Source: Erythrocercus mccallii
Lineage: Eukaryota; Chordata; Aves; Passeriformes; Dicruridae
Assembly: GCA_013397435.1 (NCBI GenBank)
Contig: VZRG01002558.1
Span: forward strand, 35,758 to 99,757
DNA length: 64,000 nucleotides
Direction: 5' to 3'
This document shows, one piece after another, positions 22,701 through 35,400 of the stretch; the stretch's first letter is position 1, and the number at the start of each line of letters is the position of its first letter. The position numbers and the translations under genes were made by a program. The notes under the pieces were generated by a model. It had not been told where the DNA came from. It saw only the letters and a list, made by a program, of their open reading frames with translations, and ran no database searches.

Positions 22701-25700
22701 CCAGGAAAGTGCCCAATGTCTTAACGCTTTTCTTATTTGTCAGAAAATGCCCATCACAGGTTACCCCAAAGCAGAGTCAAGTCTGAGCTGCTTCTGGCTG
22801 GCTGGTCCTATGTGCCAGAAAGAAGTGGAGTAGGCCAGGTGGAATTCCATAGATGGAATATATGGACTCTATACACGGTGGAACACAGCGCTTACAAATT
22901 CTGTCAAGAAATACTGCATGAGATGTAAGCTCAGTTAGAGGAATATGAGGCAGCGCTGCCTTCTTCTGTAGGAGATGTTACAGTTGGACATAAACCACAG
23001 AAATTACCCAGCTGTGCTTTCCCTGACCTCTGCCAAGAATTCACGTAACACCTGAGGTTCTGAGCATTTTCATTCATTCTAGGCAGAGAGGAATCCACAT
23101 CACTGAATTTACAGACATTCAGTGAAAAAAAAATAAAATATCCAAAGCCATGGTTTCACAGACCCTAAAATAAGCAAGTCCCAAACGGGTGATGTGACCT
23201 TCTAGAGCTTTCCACACTGAAAGGGTGCTTTTGCCAGCTTCCTACCTGGTGGAAAGATTAACAGAAGTCTTAAATGTGAACCCTTAGAGCTACTCATCTT
23301 TCAAGAAACAGAATGAAAGGAACAAAGATAAAACCTAAAAGAGCTGTCTGGCATCCACTTGGTGACTACTTCAGTTTTAAGATCTTTGTCACTTTGCTAT
23401 TGATTTAAGTCTGTGTATCCTTTTGAATATTAGTATGGCTAGCAAGATAGCAACATCATACATACAAATGTTCTTTATCCCAGAACAGATGAAACTCCCA
23501 GTGGTAAAAGAAGATTTAGGTATCTCTGAAGATTTCTTATCGCTGTGCAACATAACTCTCTAATGGTTCAGTGCCTTGGAGGGTCATCTGAGATCACTTA
23601 TCACATAAATCAAATAGGTGGCAGGCTATAAGAATGGAAGCCTATAGCAATTTCATGTCTTTGCTTGCAGACATCAGATCTATCTTTTAGGCAGACTATA
23701 GAGGAGATAATATGCCACTCCATTTAAGCCAGTGAAGAAACCCAAATCTAGGTATTAACCAATTTTTGGGAAGCTGCTCCTGGTCTCGACTGCACCACAA
23801 TTATCTTGGGAAATGACTGGTTTTAAATCCTAAAATGTGAATGGCAGACACTGGTCCTGGTTTTAATTTACACTAAAGCTGCTGTAAAATCACTCTGGCA
23901 ATGGAAGGGACTGCCAGAGCAAGTGAAAGTCCAATTTAGTTTATGTCGCATTTACATAATCAGCGGTGTGTAAAGTGGATCCACTGTAAAAATGACTTGG
24001 GTCTACCTATCACTGGGTTCAACAAGAGGAACACAGTTTTCTTCCCCCTCTCCACTTTTCTTACATGTAATACCCCTTTCTCTTGATTTCTGTGGTGTTA
24101 TTGCAGGTTCCACACATGTAACAGAGAGTTGGGGCTGCCTTGGGGCTCAGAAGCATCAAGTGGGTACGTGCCAAGCTCATTTTCAGTAGCGGGGTCTCAG
24201 AAGGGCTAAGTTCAGTGGGGTGCCAAAACTGGCAGTCACAACCCACGCTCAGCCAGGCTGTAACCTCACGACAGAGAGCTGTGAGAGATGGCTCCTTAGC
24301 TGCCTCTTCCTCCAGCAGCTCAGCGCATCCCCAATCCCCCTTCACAGCTCCCACCCCAGAATTCAGGATTTCTGCGGAAGCACCCCTGATCTGCAATTGC
24401 CACCACTGATCTGATCCTCTAAACTGTGCAGCCAGGGCTCATCCCTGAGTTTGCTCCTTTCCCTGTGAGAACTCCCTTTAAAAACAAAACCAAAGAGAAA
24501 ATGCATCTCAGAGCTCGTTGTTAGGACATCCCTCCTGACACATGTGAAGGTATTTCTGCCTTCCCAAGGCTGTAGCTAGGTAGTCCTTGGGTCTCTGCTG
24601 CAGCTCGGGGAGCACAGGAGTGCTGGCACCTAGAGAACTTGCCAGAAGCTGGGATGAGGGCAGCTGCAAAACCTCCAAGTCTTGCTGGAGGAGATACAGT
24701 ATTTATGCAACATAGATCCTATCTTTTACATAACCCTACTCTTCAACAAACATGAAAACATATGGCGTCAGTTAATTGCATGAAAATATTTGGTAGGAAG
24801 ACAATCTTTCAGGACAAATGGGAAATAAAACCCAATCAAGCCATGTTTTTCCCTTTTATTCCCATTATTAGTGGGCAGGTTGAGGCAGTGCACGAATACT
24901 GGCTTAAAGCACTCCTTGGTTTATGGTTTATGCAGTGGAATAGTTGTGCCCACAGCACAAAATCCATGAGAAACGCTGGCAGCACTGCTGATAACCTGGG
25001 CAGAAAGGCAAGGCAGTTCATGAATGAGTAGCACGGCCACTCCTGCAAGGGTGGCCAGGATTTAGGAGCAGAAGCCTCCATGAACCATGTGAATAAACAG
25101 GGAATCTAATTTTGTGCTGTCATCCAAAATTTACATGATTGGGAGAAAAAGCCTCCCAGAATTCCACTAACAGAACAAACAGGCTGGGTGTGACACCCTT
25201 GAGTTCGAAGCAGCGGGAAAGTGTGGATTTGAATCCACTTAGAACCAGAACAACATTGCCCTTCTGAGTATAATTTTACAGACGTGTTTATGATATAGGG
25301 GGAGCCATATGGCACAAAAGGTTTAAACATTTAATCTCACTTAGCTTCAATACACTGCATATATAGAAAATTGGAAGCCCAGCAGGAAAATGCCAGATTT
25401 CATTCTCACTTAGTCGTGATTAACCTTTATGAGCTCACTCGGAGTTTTGTCACCTGTGAAGTCACTCGGGGCAGACAAAGGCTTGGTGCTTTGGCCAGGG
25501 CACCACAGCTGCTGAGCTTGAGCTTTCCAAAAGCTCTGCTGCCCAAAGTGGGGGCACTGCCCTGCCCCAAATGGCAGTGCACCCTGCCCCTACCTTCCCT
25601 GAGTATGGGAAGTGTAAAAGGGCCTATAGGGAATGAATGACCTGGAGGACTCTTCCCTTTTTCCTCCTGCAGCTGGGCCTCCTTGGCTGAGCTGGGTCCA

Positions 25701-26489
25701 GTTGAGAGCAGCCTTACCGCAGCAGACAGACACAAGGCAAACAGCTGATACATAGCACACTTTGCAAATATGCTCTTTCTCATTAATACTGATTCCCACA
25801 CACAAACACTTTAGCTATATCCACTGATTGCATTACCATTGCAGAAGTGTAATTAACAAATTAAAAGGGAGGACTGTGATTCAGTTTAATTTGGGGGAAA
25901 TCTTTAAATAAATAAAATAAAAAAAAGGAGTCTGATGAGTCTGATGTTTGAGGATCGTTACCCTCTGCTATTTGCTTTAATTCTTTGGACATGCTCTAAG
26001 GGAAATGCTTTCCTTGAAACAAACGTGTCCTGAGTATGCTCCAGTAGTGGCTACACAGGTACTTAAAGAAGAAACAATGACAAAAACCCCAAAGAAATGG
26101 AAGAAATCTTGATATTAGATCCAGATACTAGATTGCAAATGAAGGTGTTATCATCATGGGAAGAGGAAGGGGGGAAATGCCAGCTGGTAGGTGGTCAGAC
26201 TGGCCTGAGACTCATTCACCAAGACTTATGAAGAGCAACACAAAATGTGCACACCTGCCCACAAACATTTGTGGAAGGGGCAAAGCAGAAAATACCCCAT
26301 GCTTGCTGCCCTTCCAGATCCTCGCATGATAAAACAAGCCAGTTCCACTGAGTAAATCAATGCTTGTGAGAGCAGTCAAAACTCCTGAGCCAAAGTTAGA
26401 CTGAATTTCTCTCCAAACACCAAGTGAACACTCCTGGAAGGATGGCTGCGAAATGATACATACTGCCCCTCACATTTCTGCCAAAAACA
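16780..26489. other. Intronic DNA with no recognised gene
   Basis: About 9.7 kb without a supported exon or a recognisable transposable element. One GC-richer patch at about 21420-21850 has overlapping open frames on both strands (about 128 codons at most, no domain). A small tandem GAATTAT repeat occurs near 19650-19668. Nothing else stands out. Confidence 0.55.
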
Positions 26490-26660
26490 CCTTTCAGGTG
26501 ATCTAATATTATGAGAAACCATAATCATTAAGGATTGATCATGCTAATATAATTTTCCAGATGGCTTATTAACCTACTAAGACATGTTTTTCTCTACTTC
26601 CCTTCATTAGCGACAGCGATAATTAGGTAAGGACAGAGTAGCAAAATTGATCATATGCTA
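26490..26660. other. Possible conserved noncoding element
   Basis: The block is dense in homeodomain and GATA-type words (TAATATTATGAG, ATTAAGGATTGATCATG, GCGATAATTAGG, TTGATCATATG) and has no repeat signature. Such words cluster in developmental enhancers, and neurally expressed genes with giant introns, like TMEFF2, often hold them. This is a guess from composition only. Confidence 0.25.
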
Positions 26661-27319
26661 CTGCCGAAGGGGACAGGGAATGTATCTTGGACATTCAGCA
26701 TAATGTTCTCCAAACTCGAGAAGCATTAATTTTAGTTAGTACCACAGCTATTTTCTGCCTTTGATACAAGGAATCTGTTCATGTAGATATTGTATAACAG
26801 GAGCTTATTTTTCTCGTATTCCAAAATGGAATTTTCTTTTTCCTTTAAAGTTCATAGCACAAAATGAGATGAGACAGGAAAACATTCCCCTCTCAAGTCG
26901 TCCTCTCCTTATTTCAGTCTCCTCATGCAAGCAGCGCTTTGAAAGCAGAGCAGCTGCAGAGCCCTGGCTGGGAAGCACAGCAGTGAGTTATACTGTCACC
27001 TCCCGGGCAATAACCCCCAGAGCTGCAGCAGACCTGCAGCGCCAACTTTCCCCCACCATGCCACTGACGTAGCAAGCGCCTGTAAGCCCAGGAGTGACAA
27101 AGGCACCACAGCCATGGTGAATTTTTACTTATTACTTTTTTTAAATGTGAGCAACTGGTTTTCCCTGAGCTCTCCGCTATGTAAGCAAGAGGCAGCTTTT
27201 TGTAGATAAATGCATTACAGGGAGCTGAAAAGAGTTGACATTACAAACTTGGCACTCTGATGGCATCCTGTACGAACAGGGAAAGGGAGGATCTGCCAAA
27301 GCGAGAGCCAGACATAATA

Positions 27320-27600
27320 TAAAAAGCGTCAACCCAGCATATTGACCTTATTTAGGCCCAAACAGCATAACACTAGAATACTTAATGCAAAAATGTCATA
27401 AATAGTCTTTACTCTACATGCACATTAATGTTTTCTTTAAATATGCAATTCACTTGATCTCTGCAATCCCCCCTTCTTCAGATGCAAAATCCAAAATAAT
27501 GATTATATCAGTCATTGCTTAATACATTCAACTGTGGCCCTGATTTTCATGCATGAATGGTCATTTACATATCATTACCCATCATGCCATCAACTCAGAT
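27320..27600. other. Possible conserved noncoding element
   Basis: The segment is rich in octamer/POU-like and homeodomain-like words, among them ATTTACATATCATTAC, CATGCATGAATGG, AAATATGCAATTC and TAATGATTATATCA, with an isolated CCCCCC run. No repeat family is apparent. The base pattern is consistent with a vertebrate enhancer-type element, but conservation is untested. Confidence 0.25.
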
Positions 27601-28492
27601 TTTTCTTTCCAAACAGAGTAATACATTTAAAGTTGTCATTTTAAAACAAAAATGCTTAAAAAAGGGACTTTCATTTCTCGTTATCTTATCCGTGCTCTTA
27701 GCAGCTAATAGAGCGGAATATTAAAACAGAAAATTCTCAGTGTGTGTGACAACTGTCACAGTGAGAAGATCTTAGAGAAGAGGCAATTATCAAGGGATTT
27801 TTCTCAAATTTGGAAACACCGATAAATACGAACAGAAGAGCCGAAGCAAACCGAGCAGAAGCAAAACAGTAATTATAGTACATTCTTCTATTTTCCCAAC
27901 AAAAGTCCTCGTTAGGGGCAAAGCCAGTTCCATGTTAGCAAAATCACTGTGGACATGAGGAGCAGTTAGAAGCTTTGCATGAATAAATTACAATTTTTCA
28001 ATTAATACTGCCCATGCTCACAATAGAGGAAGGATTTCCCCCCCCTCCCCTCCCCTGCTACTTTTAAAGTAATTCTCTGCTATGTTTAATTGGGAAATTT
28101 CTCTACAGAAGGGAATGTGTCAGAAGATTAATCCTCTATTTTCTCACCCACTGTGTCAGTAGGCTCAAGTGGACACTATAAACCCCAGTTAAATACGACG
28201 AGGATGATCAAGCACGGAGCTCCTTCCGAGAGGTCGCGTCTGCAGACTGTGGATCTCATTTCAAAACACCAGCAATGAGTTAGGAAATGGTGTCTCTCCA
28301 CGGTGCAGAGCCACAGAGGAGCCATTCCAAGTGCTCCATGGTGTGAGGGGTCACCGTGCCGGCTGAGAGGGTTTGCTGTCGTGGCTAAGGACACCGAGCG
28401 CCGCTGGGGAGAAATGGCACTGCCACAGCTGGCCTGGCTCTGCTTCTCCCCCTCACCACTAACAACCATTCCTCCAGTAGTCCCATCCTATT

Positions 28493-30405
28493 TCACATCC
28501 TTTTTGCCAAGTATGAAACAGCAGTTAAACAATAAATAATGAAATGTTCGCTGGTAGGTAATATAGTAAAGTTTTGGGGTTTTTTTAAGGGTAGAGAAAA
28601 AGGGTGCAAACTGTATGTGTTTTTAATGAACAGTGAAGGGAACGAGCTATTTACCCACATGACATAAAACCCCATGAATGGTCTGTTGCTGCCAATGCTG
28701 ATTAAATATCAGATTAAGGCTTTTTAAAATTGAAATCCAAGGCAGAGTAAGAACAATTACTTAGAGGAAACTCAGACCTACAAGATGCAGAAACGTGCAT
28801 GATACTACCCTTTGATGGAGAGGGTAAGCAATTTTCTCAGAAGTTTTACTAATGAGTGGCTGAATAGCAAAACAGAGAAAGCATGAATGATTTAGAGGAG
28901 GAAACACAGACATGTAGCTGAGTAGAGACCGAGAGCTTTGCGCATTGATTAACCAGGACCAGATTGTTATAATACAATAGAAGTTGCCAGTACAAACCTC
29001 CTGGGGACAGGAAAGGTCAAAACAGGACAACTGGCAGAGAAAATGTGTAATGCAGAAGAAATTTAGAGGTTTCAACTCCACTTTTATTCTGAGCTTAAAA
29101 AAATAAATCAATATTTTGGCTAATCCGATGTCTATTTATTCCCCCACATTTTGACACATTTATAAGGCATTCTTATCCCACTTTGCTTGATGCTGCTCTG
29201 GTTTCATGTAGAGAAATGCTCCAGCAGAGCATTTAAGAAGGGACAGTCACCTTTGCAGAGTCCAAGGGAGAGCTGCAAGGATGACAAAATTTAGAAAACA
29301 CAGTTCCATGGTGAGCTTAGAGGAATGGAAATTTTCTTACTTTGGAAAAGAGAAGACTGAAAGGAGACTACGCGTCTGATATGGAAAGGAATGTAAAAAA
29401 GGCTGCTATAAAAAGAAGTATAGTCAATTGTTCTCCACATCCATTATTCCTGAGACAAGAAATAATTGACATAATTTACAGCAAAGGAGATTTAAGTTAG
29501 ATATTAGGAAATTTTGTCCCCTCAAGTTCTAATAATTACTGTGGGCTGGAACAGGCTGCACTGAAATGAAGCCAGTGTGCTCAGAGGCTTCTGAGACTGC
29601 TCCGTGTGAGGTCTGAGCAAGGGACAGTCTAACTATAGTTGTTCCCATCAGATTGAGGAGGGTGGATGAGATGATCAGTTGAAGCTACTTCCAGAAATAC
29701 GTTCCTATGACTACACCTTGCCTGCAAGCCAGGGAATGGTTGGGCTCCACACTGTGCACGACTCAAGCTTTTGCTTGTACAAATTCCCACTCAAACCATG
29801 GCACATTTTTTGGTAACGTAATTGAAACATCTTCAGGTCAGCTGGATGTGTGATGAATGCCCATATATGGGGCCAGTATATATATTTCTGCATAATCTCT
29901 GAAAGTTTCTGACTCCTGCAAATACGGAGGATTTGGTCACACCTAAGACCCTGTGGTCAAGATTTCAGCTCATTTGATCCTGTGGGAGCCAACCACACCT
30001 TCTTCTCTCAGGAGGGAAGTTTATTCCCTTAGACACAGTGGTTTGAATATATCTGTTCCACTTGACCAAGATTTTGTTCCATTATAATAAAACACCTTTT
30101 AGAGAAAAGGAATAGACCTCTTTAAAAGGAAGACACTTAAAAAATTTTGTTAAATGGACTGCAAAATCGACGTTAATACAGAAATACAGGTAATGCATTT
30201 TCCCAGAGCAGTCAGCAAAGAGTTTCCAGTGTGAGCACTCAGCTCATCACCCTCATGCCAAAATGACGTTCCCTGTGCTGGCTGCGCCCTACGCGGAGGG
30301 CAGGAGGTGACGGAAGCAGTGAAGCTCCTAATGGCAGCTCCAAATGTGGGGACAGGAAAGCTGGGAAGCTCAGGGAGCAGAGCAGCCTGTGCCTGACTGA
30401 ACGTG
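28493..30405. repeat. 1913-bp direct duplication, first copy
   Basis: This unit recurs at an offset of exactly 1914 bases, with no indel visible. By eye I find four substitutions between copies: 28549 C versus 30463 T, 28627 T versus 30541 C, 28643 C versus 30557 G, and 28865 T versus 30779 C. All four fall in the first 373 bases. The unit contains a decayed CR1 and no supported exon. The copy ends exactly at the base before the N at 30406, as expected of a contig end rather than a biological breakpoint. Confidence 0.95.
29252..29712 (+). repeat. Old CR1 LINE 3' fragment (first copy)
   Basis: The order of motifs follows the CR1 3' region: GCAGAGTCCAAGGGAGAGCTG, then a GGAAAAGAGAAGACTGAAAGG block, TTAAGTTAGATATTAGGAAAT, a GGCTGGAACAGGCTG block and GATGAGATGATCAGTTGAAGC near the end. 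Numerous substitutions show an old insertion. It lacks the octamer tail of young copies and has no coding capacity. Confidence 0.75.
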
Positions 30406-30406
30406 N
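30406..30406. other. Single-N assembly gap at the duplication junction
   Basis: The only ambiguous base I found lies exactly between the two 1913-bp copies. Scaffolders commonly insert a minimum-length gap when the estimated distance between contigs is zero or negative. The N marks a join that the assembler did not resolve by sequence. Confidence 0.9.
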
Positions 30407-32319
30407 TCACATCCTTTTTGCCAAGTATGAAACAGCAGTTAAACAATAAATAATGAAATGTTTGCTGGTAGGTAATATAGTAAAGTTTTGGGGTTTTTTT
30501 AAGGGTAGAGAAAAAGGGTGCAAACTGTATGTGTTTTTAACGAACAGTGAAGGGAAGGAGCTATTTACCCACATGACATAAAACCCCATGAATGGTCTGT
30601 TGCTGCCAATGCTGATTAAATATCAGATTAAGGCTTTTTAAAATTGAAATCCAAGGCAGAGTAAGAACAATTACTTAGAGGAAACTCAGACCTACAAGAT
30701 GCAGAAACGTGCATGATACTACCCTTTGATGGAGAGGGTAAGCAATTTTCTCAGAAGTTTTACTAATGAGTGGCTGAACAGCAAAACAGAGAAAGCATGA
30801 ATGATTTAGAGGAGGAAACACAGACATGTAGCTGAGTAGAGACCGAGAGCTTTGCGCATTGATTAACCAGGACCAGATTGTTATAATACAATAGAAGTTG
30901 CCAGTACAAACCTCCTGGGGACAGGAAAGGTCAAAACAGGACAACTGGCAGAGAAAATGTGTAATGCAGAAGAAATTTAGAGGTTTCAACTCCACTTTTA
31001 TTCTGAGCTTAAAAAAATAAATCAATATTTTGGCTAATCCGATGTCTATTTATTCCCCCACATTTTGACACATTTATAAGGCATTCTTATCCCACTTTGC
31101 TTGATGCTGCTCTGGTTTCATGTAGAGAAATGCTCCAGCAGAGCATTTAAGAAGGGACAGTCACCTTTGCAGAGTCCAAGGGAGAGCTGCAAGGATGACA
31201 AAATTTAGAAAACACAGTTCCATGGTGAGCTTAGAGGAATGGAAATTTTCTTACTTTGGAAAAGAGAAGACTGAAAGGAGACTACGCGTCTGATATGGAA
31301 AGGAATGTAAAAAAGGCTGCTATAAAAAGAAGTATAGTCAATTGTTCTCCACATCCATTATTCCTGAGACAAGAAATAATTGACATAATTTACAGCAAAG
31401 GAGATTTAAGTTAGATATTAGGAAATTTTGTCCCCTCAAGTTCTAATAATTACTGTGGGCTGGAACAGGCTGCACTGAAATGAAGCCAGTGTGCTCAGAG
31501 GCTTCTGAGACTGCTCCGTGTGAGGTCTGAGCAAGGGACAGTCTAACTATAGTTGTTCCCATCAGATTGAGGAGGGTGGATGAGATGATCAGTTGAAGCT
31601 ACTTCCAGAAATACGTTCCTATGACTACACCTTGCCTGCAAGCCAGGGAATGGTTGGGCTCCACACTGTGCACGACTCAAGCTTTTGCTTGTACAAATTC
31701 CCACTCAAACCATGGCACATTTTTTGGTAACGTAATTGAAACATCTTCAGGTCAGCTGGATGTGTGATGAATGCCCATATATGGGGCCAGTATATATATT
31801 TCTGCATAATCTCTGAAAGTTTCTGACTCCTGCAAATACGGAGGATTTGGTCACACCTAAGACCCTGTGGTCAAGATTTCAGCTCATTTGATCCTGTGGG
31901 AGCCAACCACACCTTCTTCTCTCAGGAGGGAAGTTTATTCCCTTAGACACAGTGGTTTGAATATATCTGTTCCACTTGACCAAGATTTTGTTCCATTATA
32001 ATAAAACACCTTTTAGAGAAAAGGAATAGACCTCTTTAAAAGGAAGACACTTAAAAAATTTTGTTAAATGGACTGCAAAATCGACGTTAATACAGAAATA
32101 CAGGTAATGCATTTTCCCAGAGCAGTCAGCAAAGAGTTTCCAGTGTGAGCACTCAGCTCATCACCCTCATGCCAAAATGACGTTCCCTGTGCTGGCTGCG
32201 CCCTACGCGGAGGGCAGGAGGTGACGGAAGCAGTGAAGCTCCTAATGGCAGCTCCAAATGTGGGGACAGGAAAGCTGGGAAGCTCAGGGAGCAGAGCAGC
32301 CTGTGCCTGACTGAACGTG
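30407..32319. repeat. 1913-bp direct duplication, second copy
   Basis: Second copy of the unit at 28493-30405. It starts with the base after the N and runs to the ACGTG at 32315-32319, after which unique sequence resumes. Removing one copy plus the N gives one continuous, gap-free stretch. The few mismatches are of the order of heterozygosity in an outbred bird. Confidence 0.95.
31166..31626 (+). repeat. Old CR1 LINE 3' fragment (second copy)
   Basis: Same insertion as at 29252-29712, present again only because it lies inside the duplicated 1913-bp unit. I see no difference between the two copies over the CR1 part, so they are not independent insertions. Confidence 0.75.
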
Positions 32320-32420
32320 TGTCAGGAGCCCTGGCGGCCCGCGCGAGAGCCACGCGGCACAGAGGGCTCGCAGCCACCTTTGTTCTACGTGCCCTGCAGG
32401 GCTGCACGTTCTGCACTGCA
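32320..32420. other. Small CpG-rich patch
   Basis: The first 60 bases after the duplication hold a cluster of CG dinucleotides (GGCGGCCCGCGCGAG, CCACGCGGCAC, GCTCGCAGCC). The patch is too short for a typical CpG island, and I see no exon or promoter element with it. CpG-dense, high-GC DNA is a common cause of contig breaks in short-read assemblies, but here the contig break lies at the other side of the duplicated unit. Confidence 0.4.
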
Positions 32421-35400
32421 CCTGCCAGAGGCACAGCACCAAGGCTGTCCCCCAGCTCCTGTTTCCAAGCACTGAGCAGCCCTTCTACAGCCAAGGCAGC
32501 CTCGGGTGCCCGCTCCACATAGCTGCTGGGGGCTACATGGGGGGTGCTTTTGTTCCCCTCCTTTCTCCCTCCAGAGCAGTCTGGCCCAGGGCAGGATTCC
32601 AGTTTATTTGCACAGTGATAACACAGCCTTCCAGAAAGGAAACACAAAACAATGGACTGGGTGCAGGCACATCCATCTGTCATCTCCAAAAAGCACAGGG
32701 GTGCCATGTGAATGCCTGGTCACTCCTGTAATTACCTGTTAAAGCTGAATGGGCAATTTTCAGCCCCAAGTACATGAAATGCGTGAACATTTTAATGATG
32801 CACAGAACAATTAAGAATATTACATGCACGGTTCCTGATCACCTTGAGATTTTCTCTCTACTTAGCGCTGGGGAAATTCAACCTCTGTAACCCTGATAGA
32901 GCAAGAGGGCACAGTTAGAATCACGAAACAGTGAGTGGAATAAATTGCAGCAAGGCAGGCACTTTTTAAAATGCAAGTTTTTCTTCCACAAACTCTTAGA
33001 TAATGATGGAAATAACGTCCACAGTGAATTCTGATGAAAGGAAAAACCAAAGAAAGACCAGAATAATAAATGTGTCTCATGTGACAGCCAGGAAAAATGA
33101 AGGGTCTGATTCAGGTCCTGTTCTAATCAATGGGACTCTCTCCATTACCTCTGCTAACAATCCCACTAAACTCTTTATTAAGTAGATAGAGCACAGAGGT
33201 AAGAAGCAAGGAAGCCTAGCCACTGAAATGGCAACTAAGCATCAGGTAAGGCACCTGAACTCATCCTGCAGTGAAGCTGTGTGTATGAATCCATACAGAA
33301 GGCATAAAGATGGTTGGATGCTATTTCAGCAGACAGCAAACTGCTTGTGTCTATCCCCCAAAACATGGGATGAGGAGATACGGACCAAAAAATTAAATCA
33401 GAGAGCAGGTAACCAGATTCTCCATACATAGCCAAACAATGTAAACATAGCTAAGCAATGCGATCTGATGTACTAAGAGGCAGAAAAAAAGGATCTGGCC
33501 CAGTGTGGTAGAGAAAAGTCTTCAGTTTAAATATTTAAGTCTTCATATTAAGTATTTGCTATAGAAGATGAAATGCTCTTCTTGCTCAGGACACTGTGAA
33601 AATTTGACTTCAGGAACACCTGTGGGGATAAACGTGCCAGCCTAAAATGCAGGAACTGCTGTGGCCCCTGACACACAGCATGATGAGGAAGGAGGATGTG
33701 CCTCCTAGCTCATGGATGGGAGCTTTCACCTCCTCTCAGCTGGGTGTCCATCAGACTTCAGGGCAGCAGAGCTGCCTCCTAACCTGTTGGGACCAAATCC
33801 TGTGTGTTCACCTTGAGAATTTCTTAGGAAAAGCTAATTAGCACGTGGTAGATGTGGGTACTTTTCTTTTCAAAGCCTATTCAGAGTGAAAGAAGTGTAA
33901 ACATCATCTAAGCCAACCATTGTTTTCAAGTACCTTATTTTCACACCAAGTTGCTATAAACTATCCCCGTAGAATTTTGCTGTAATTACATGCAGTAAAA
34001 GGAACAACCAGGTAATTACCTCAGACTCTGCAATAACATTTCTACATTAAAATGTAAGTGCAAGATGCAGAGCTTGTATTCATGTCTCGACCATAGGAAA
34101 ACCAGAAAACTACTCATTTGAGGGGAAAACCACACATTAAAAAGCCCTCTGGCAGCTACCAGCGGCCCAGCGCTGTCCCAGTTCAGGCTGCTTGTAACCC
34201 CACTGACAGCAGTGCATGGAAACAACCACGTGTGTCTTCAAGGGCTGTTTTATCCTCCCTGGTAGCCTGGCACCCTGAAGCATACACAGGCAAGTTTAAA
34301 GTAGTCCGTTTATGTGTGGAGAGAGGTGGTGGAGAAATCGGCTTTCTGACCCTGGTCCCTGAGCGCAGCACGGGCTGGATTAACGCAGGCTGCCAGCCCC
34401 TTGCACTGCTCTCAGGCAGCAGAAATAAAAATCACTGGGGGCAAGGTGGCGTTGGATTAGCCACATTTCACCTCCACAGGCTTCTCTTCCACGCTGAAGA
34501 ATTTCCTGTCTTTCATGAGCTTTTGTGCTTCATTTAAGCCCTAAATAAAGCACAAATAGCCTACGGGAGTAAACTTTACTTTCTACCTGTCAGAATAATT
34601 TCCTACCTGAATTAACTTGTGAATACACCTTAAAAAAAACCCAAGCACATTCTTCTCTGTAGCCTGATTATTTGCCTGCTTTATTTTCCAAATGCCTTTT
34701 TAAAGCTGCTTTCCCATTTTGGGCGCGAGTGGAATCATGTTAATGCACTGACAGGGGGAAGAGCAAACGCAGGCTTGGACTTTATGTGGCATGTGTGATC
34801 TGGTTTGTACGCTTCCCCCAGGCATGACTCTTCCCTTAACAGTGCTCACATGGGCTCTGTGCCTGCCTCAACTCCTAGCACCTGAATGTTTTGAAGACAT
34901 ACTGCTATGAGCTCTCACCACGGGAGCTGAGAATTTTCTCATCCTTTTGCATCAGGAGCAAAAAGCTCCCCCAAGACTGGCCTGCCTGAGTGGGAGGAGG
35001 AAGTTTAGGGATGCCCCATCACAAATCTCAGGAAGACACTTCAAAGAGCAAAAATGAAAGAAAAGAAGAAAAAGAAAAACTGTTGGTTGAAATGCCAGCA
35101 GCCCTGGTGAGCTGCAGCCCTCCAGACAGAGGTGATTCATAAAAGAATCTGATCACCATCTGATAAGGCCTTCTTTCAGCTTAACAAAACTTGGTGTGTG
35201 CACCACGTCCCCTATTCTGGGATTTCAAACAGGCAGCTCCTGGTGCTGGCTCCTGCTGCCCATTCCATGGGGGCACATTGCGGTTCCTGCAGCACCGTGG
35301 GAAGGCGGCAGCAGCAGCACACCCCTCCCAGCTCCGGGCAGCACCGCCCTTCTGATCACATTGCTCAAACAAACCAGAAACAACTAACAGCTTTGATTTC

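Noticed and set aside
28493..32319. Genuine recent segmental duplication
   Set aside because: Possible in principle, but the single N exactly at the junction and the near-identity without indels fit unmerged contig ends better. It is kept as a finding to test rather than called as biology.
32153..32707. 184-codon minus-strand frame across the end of the second duplicate
   Set aside because: It crosses the boundary of the 1913-bp duplicated unit and lies in a CpG-rich patch. It is not recognisable as a protein.
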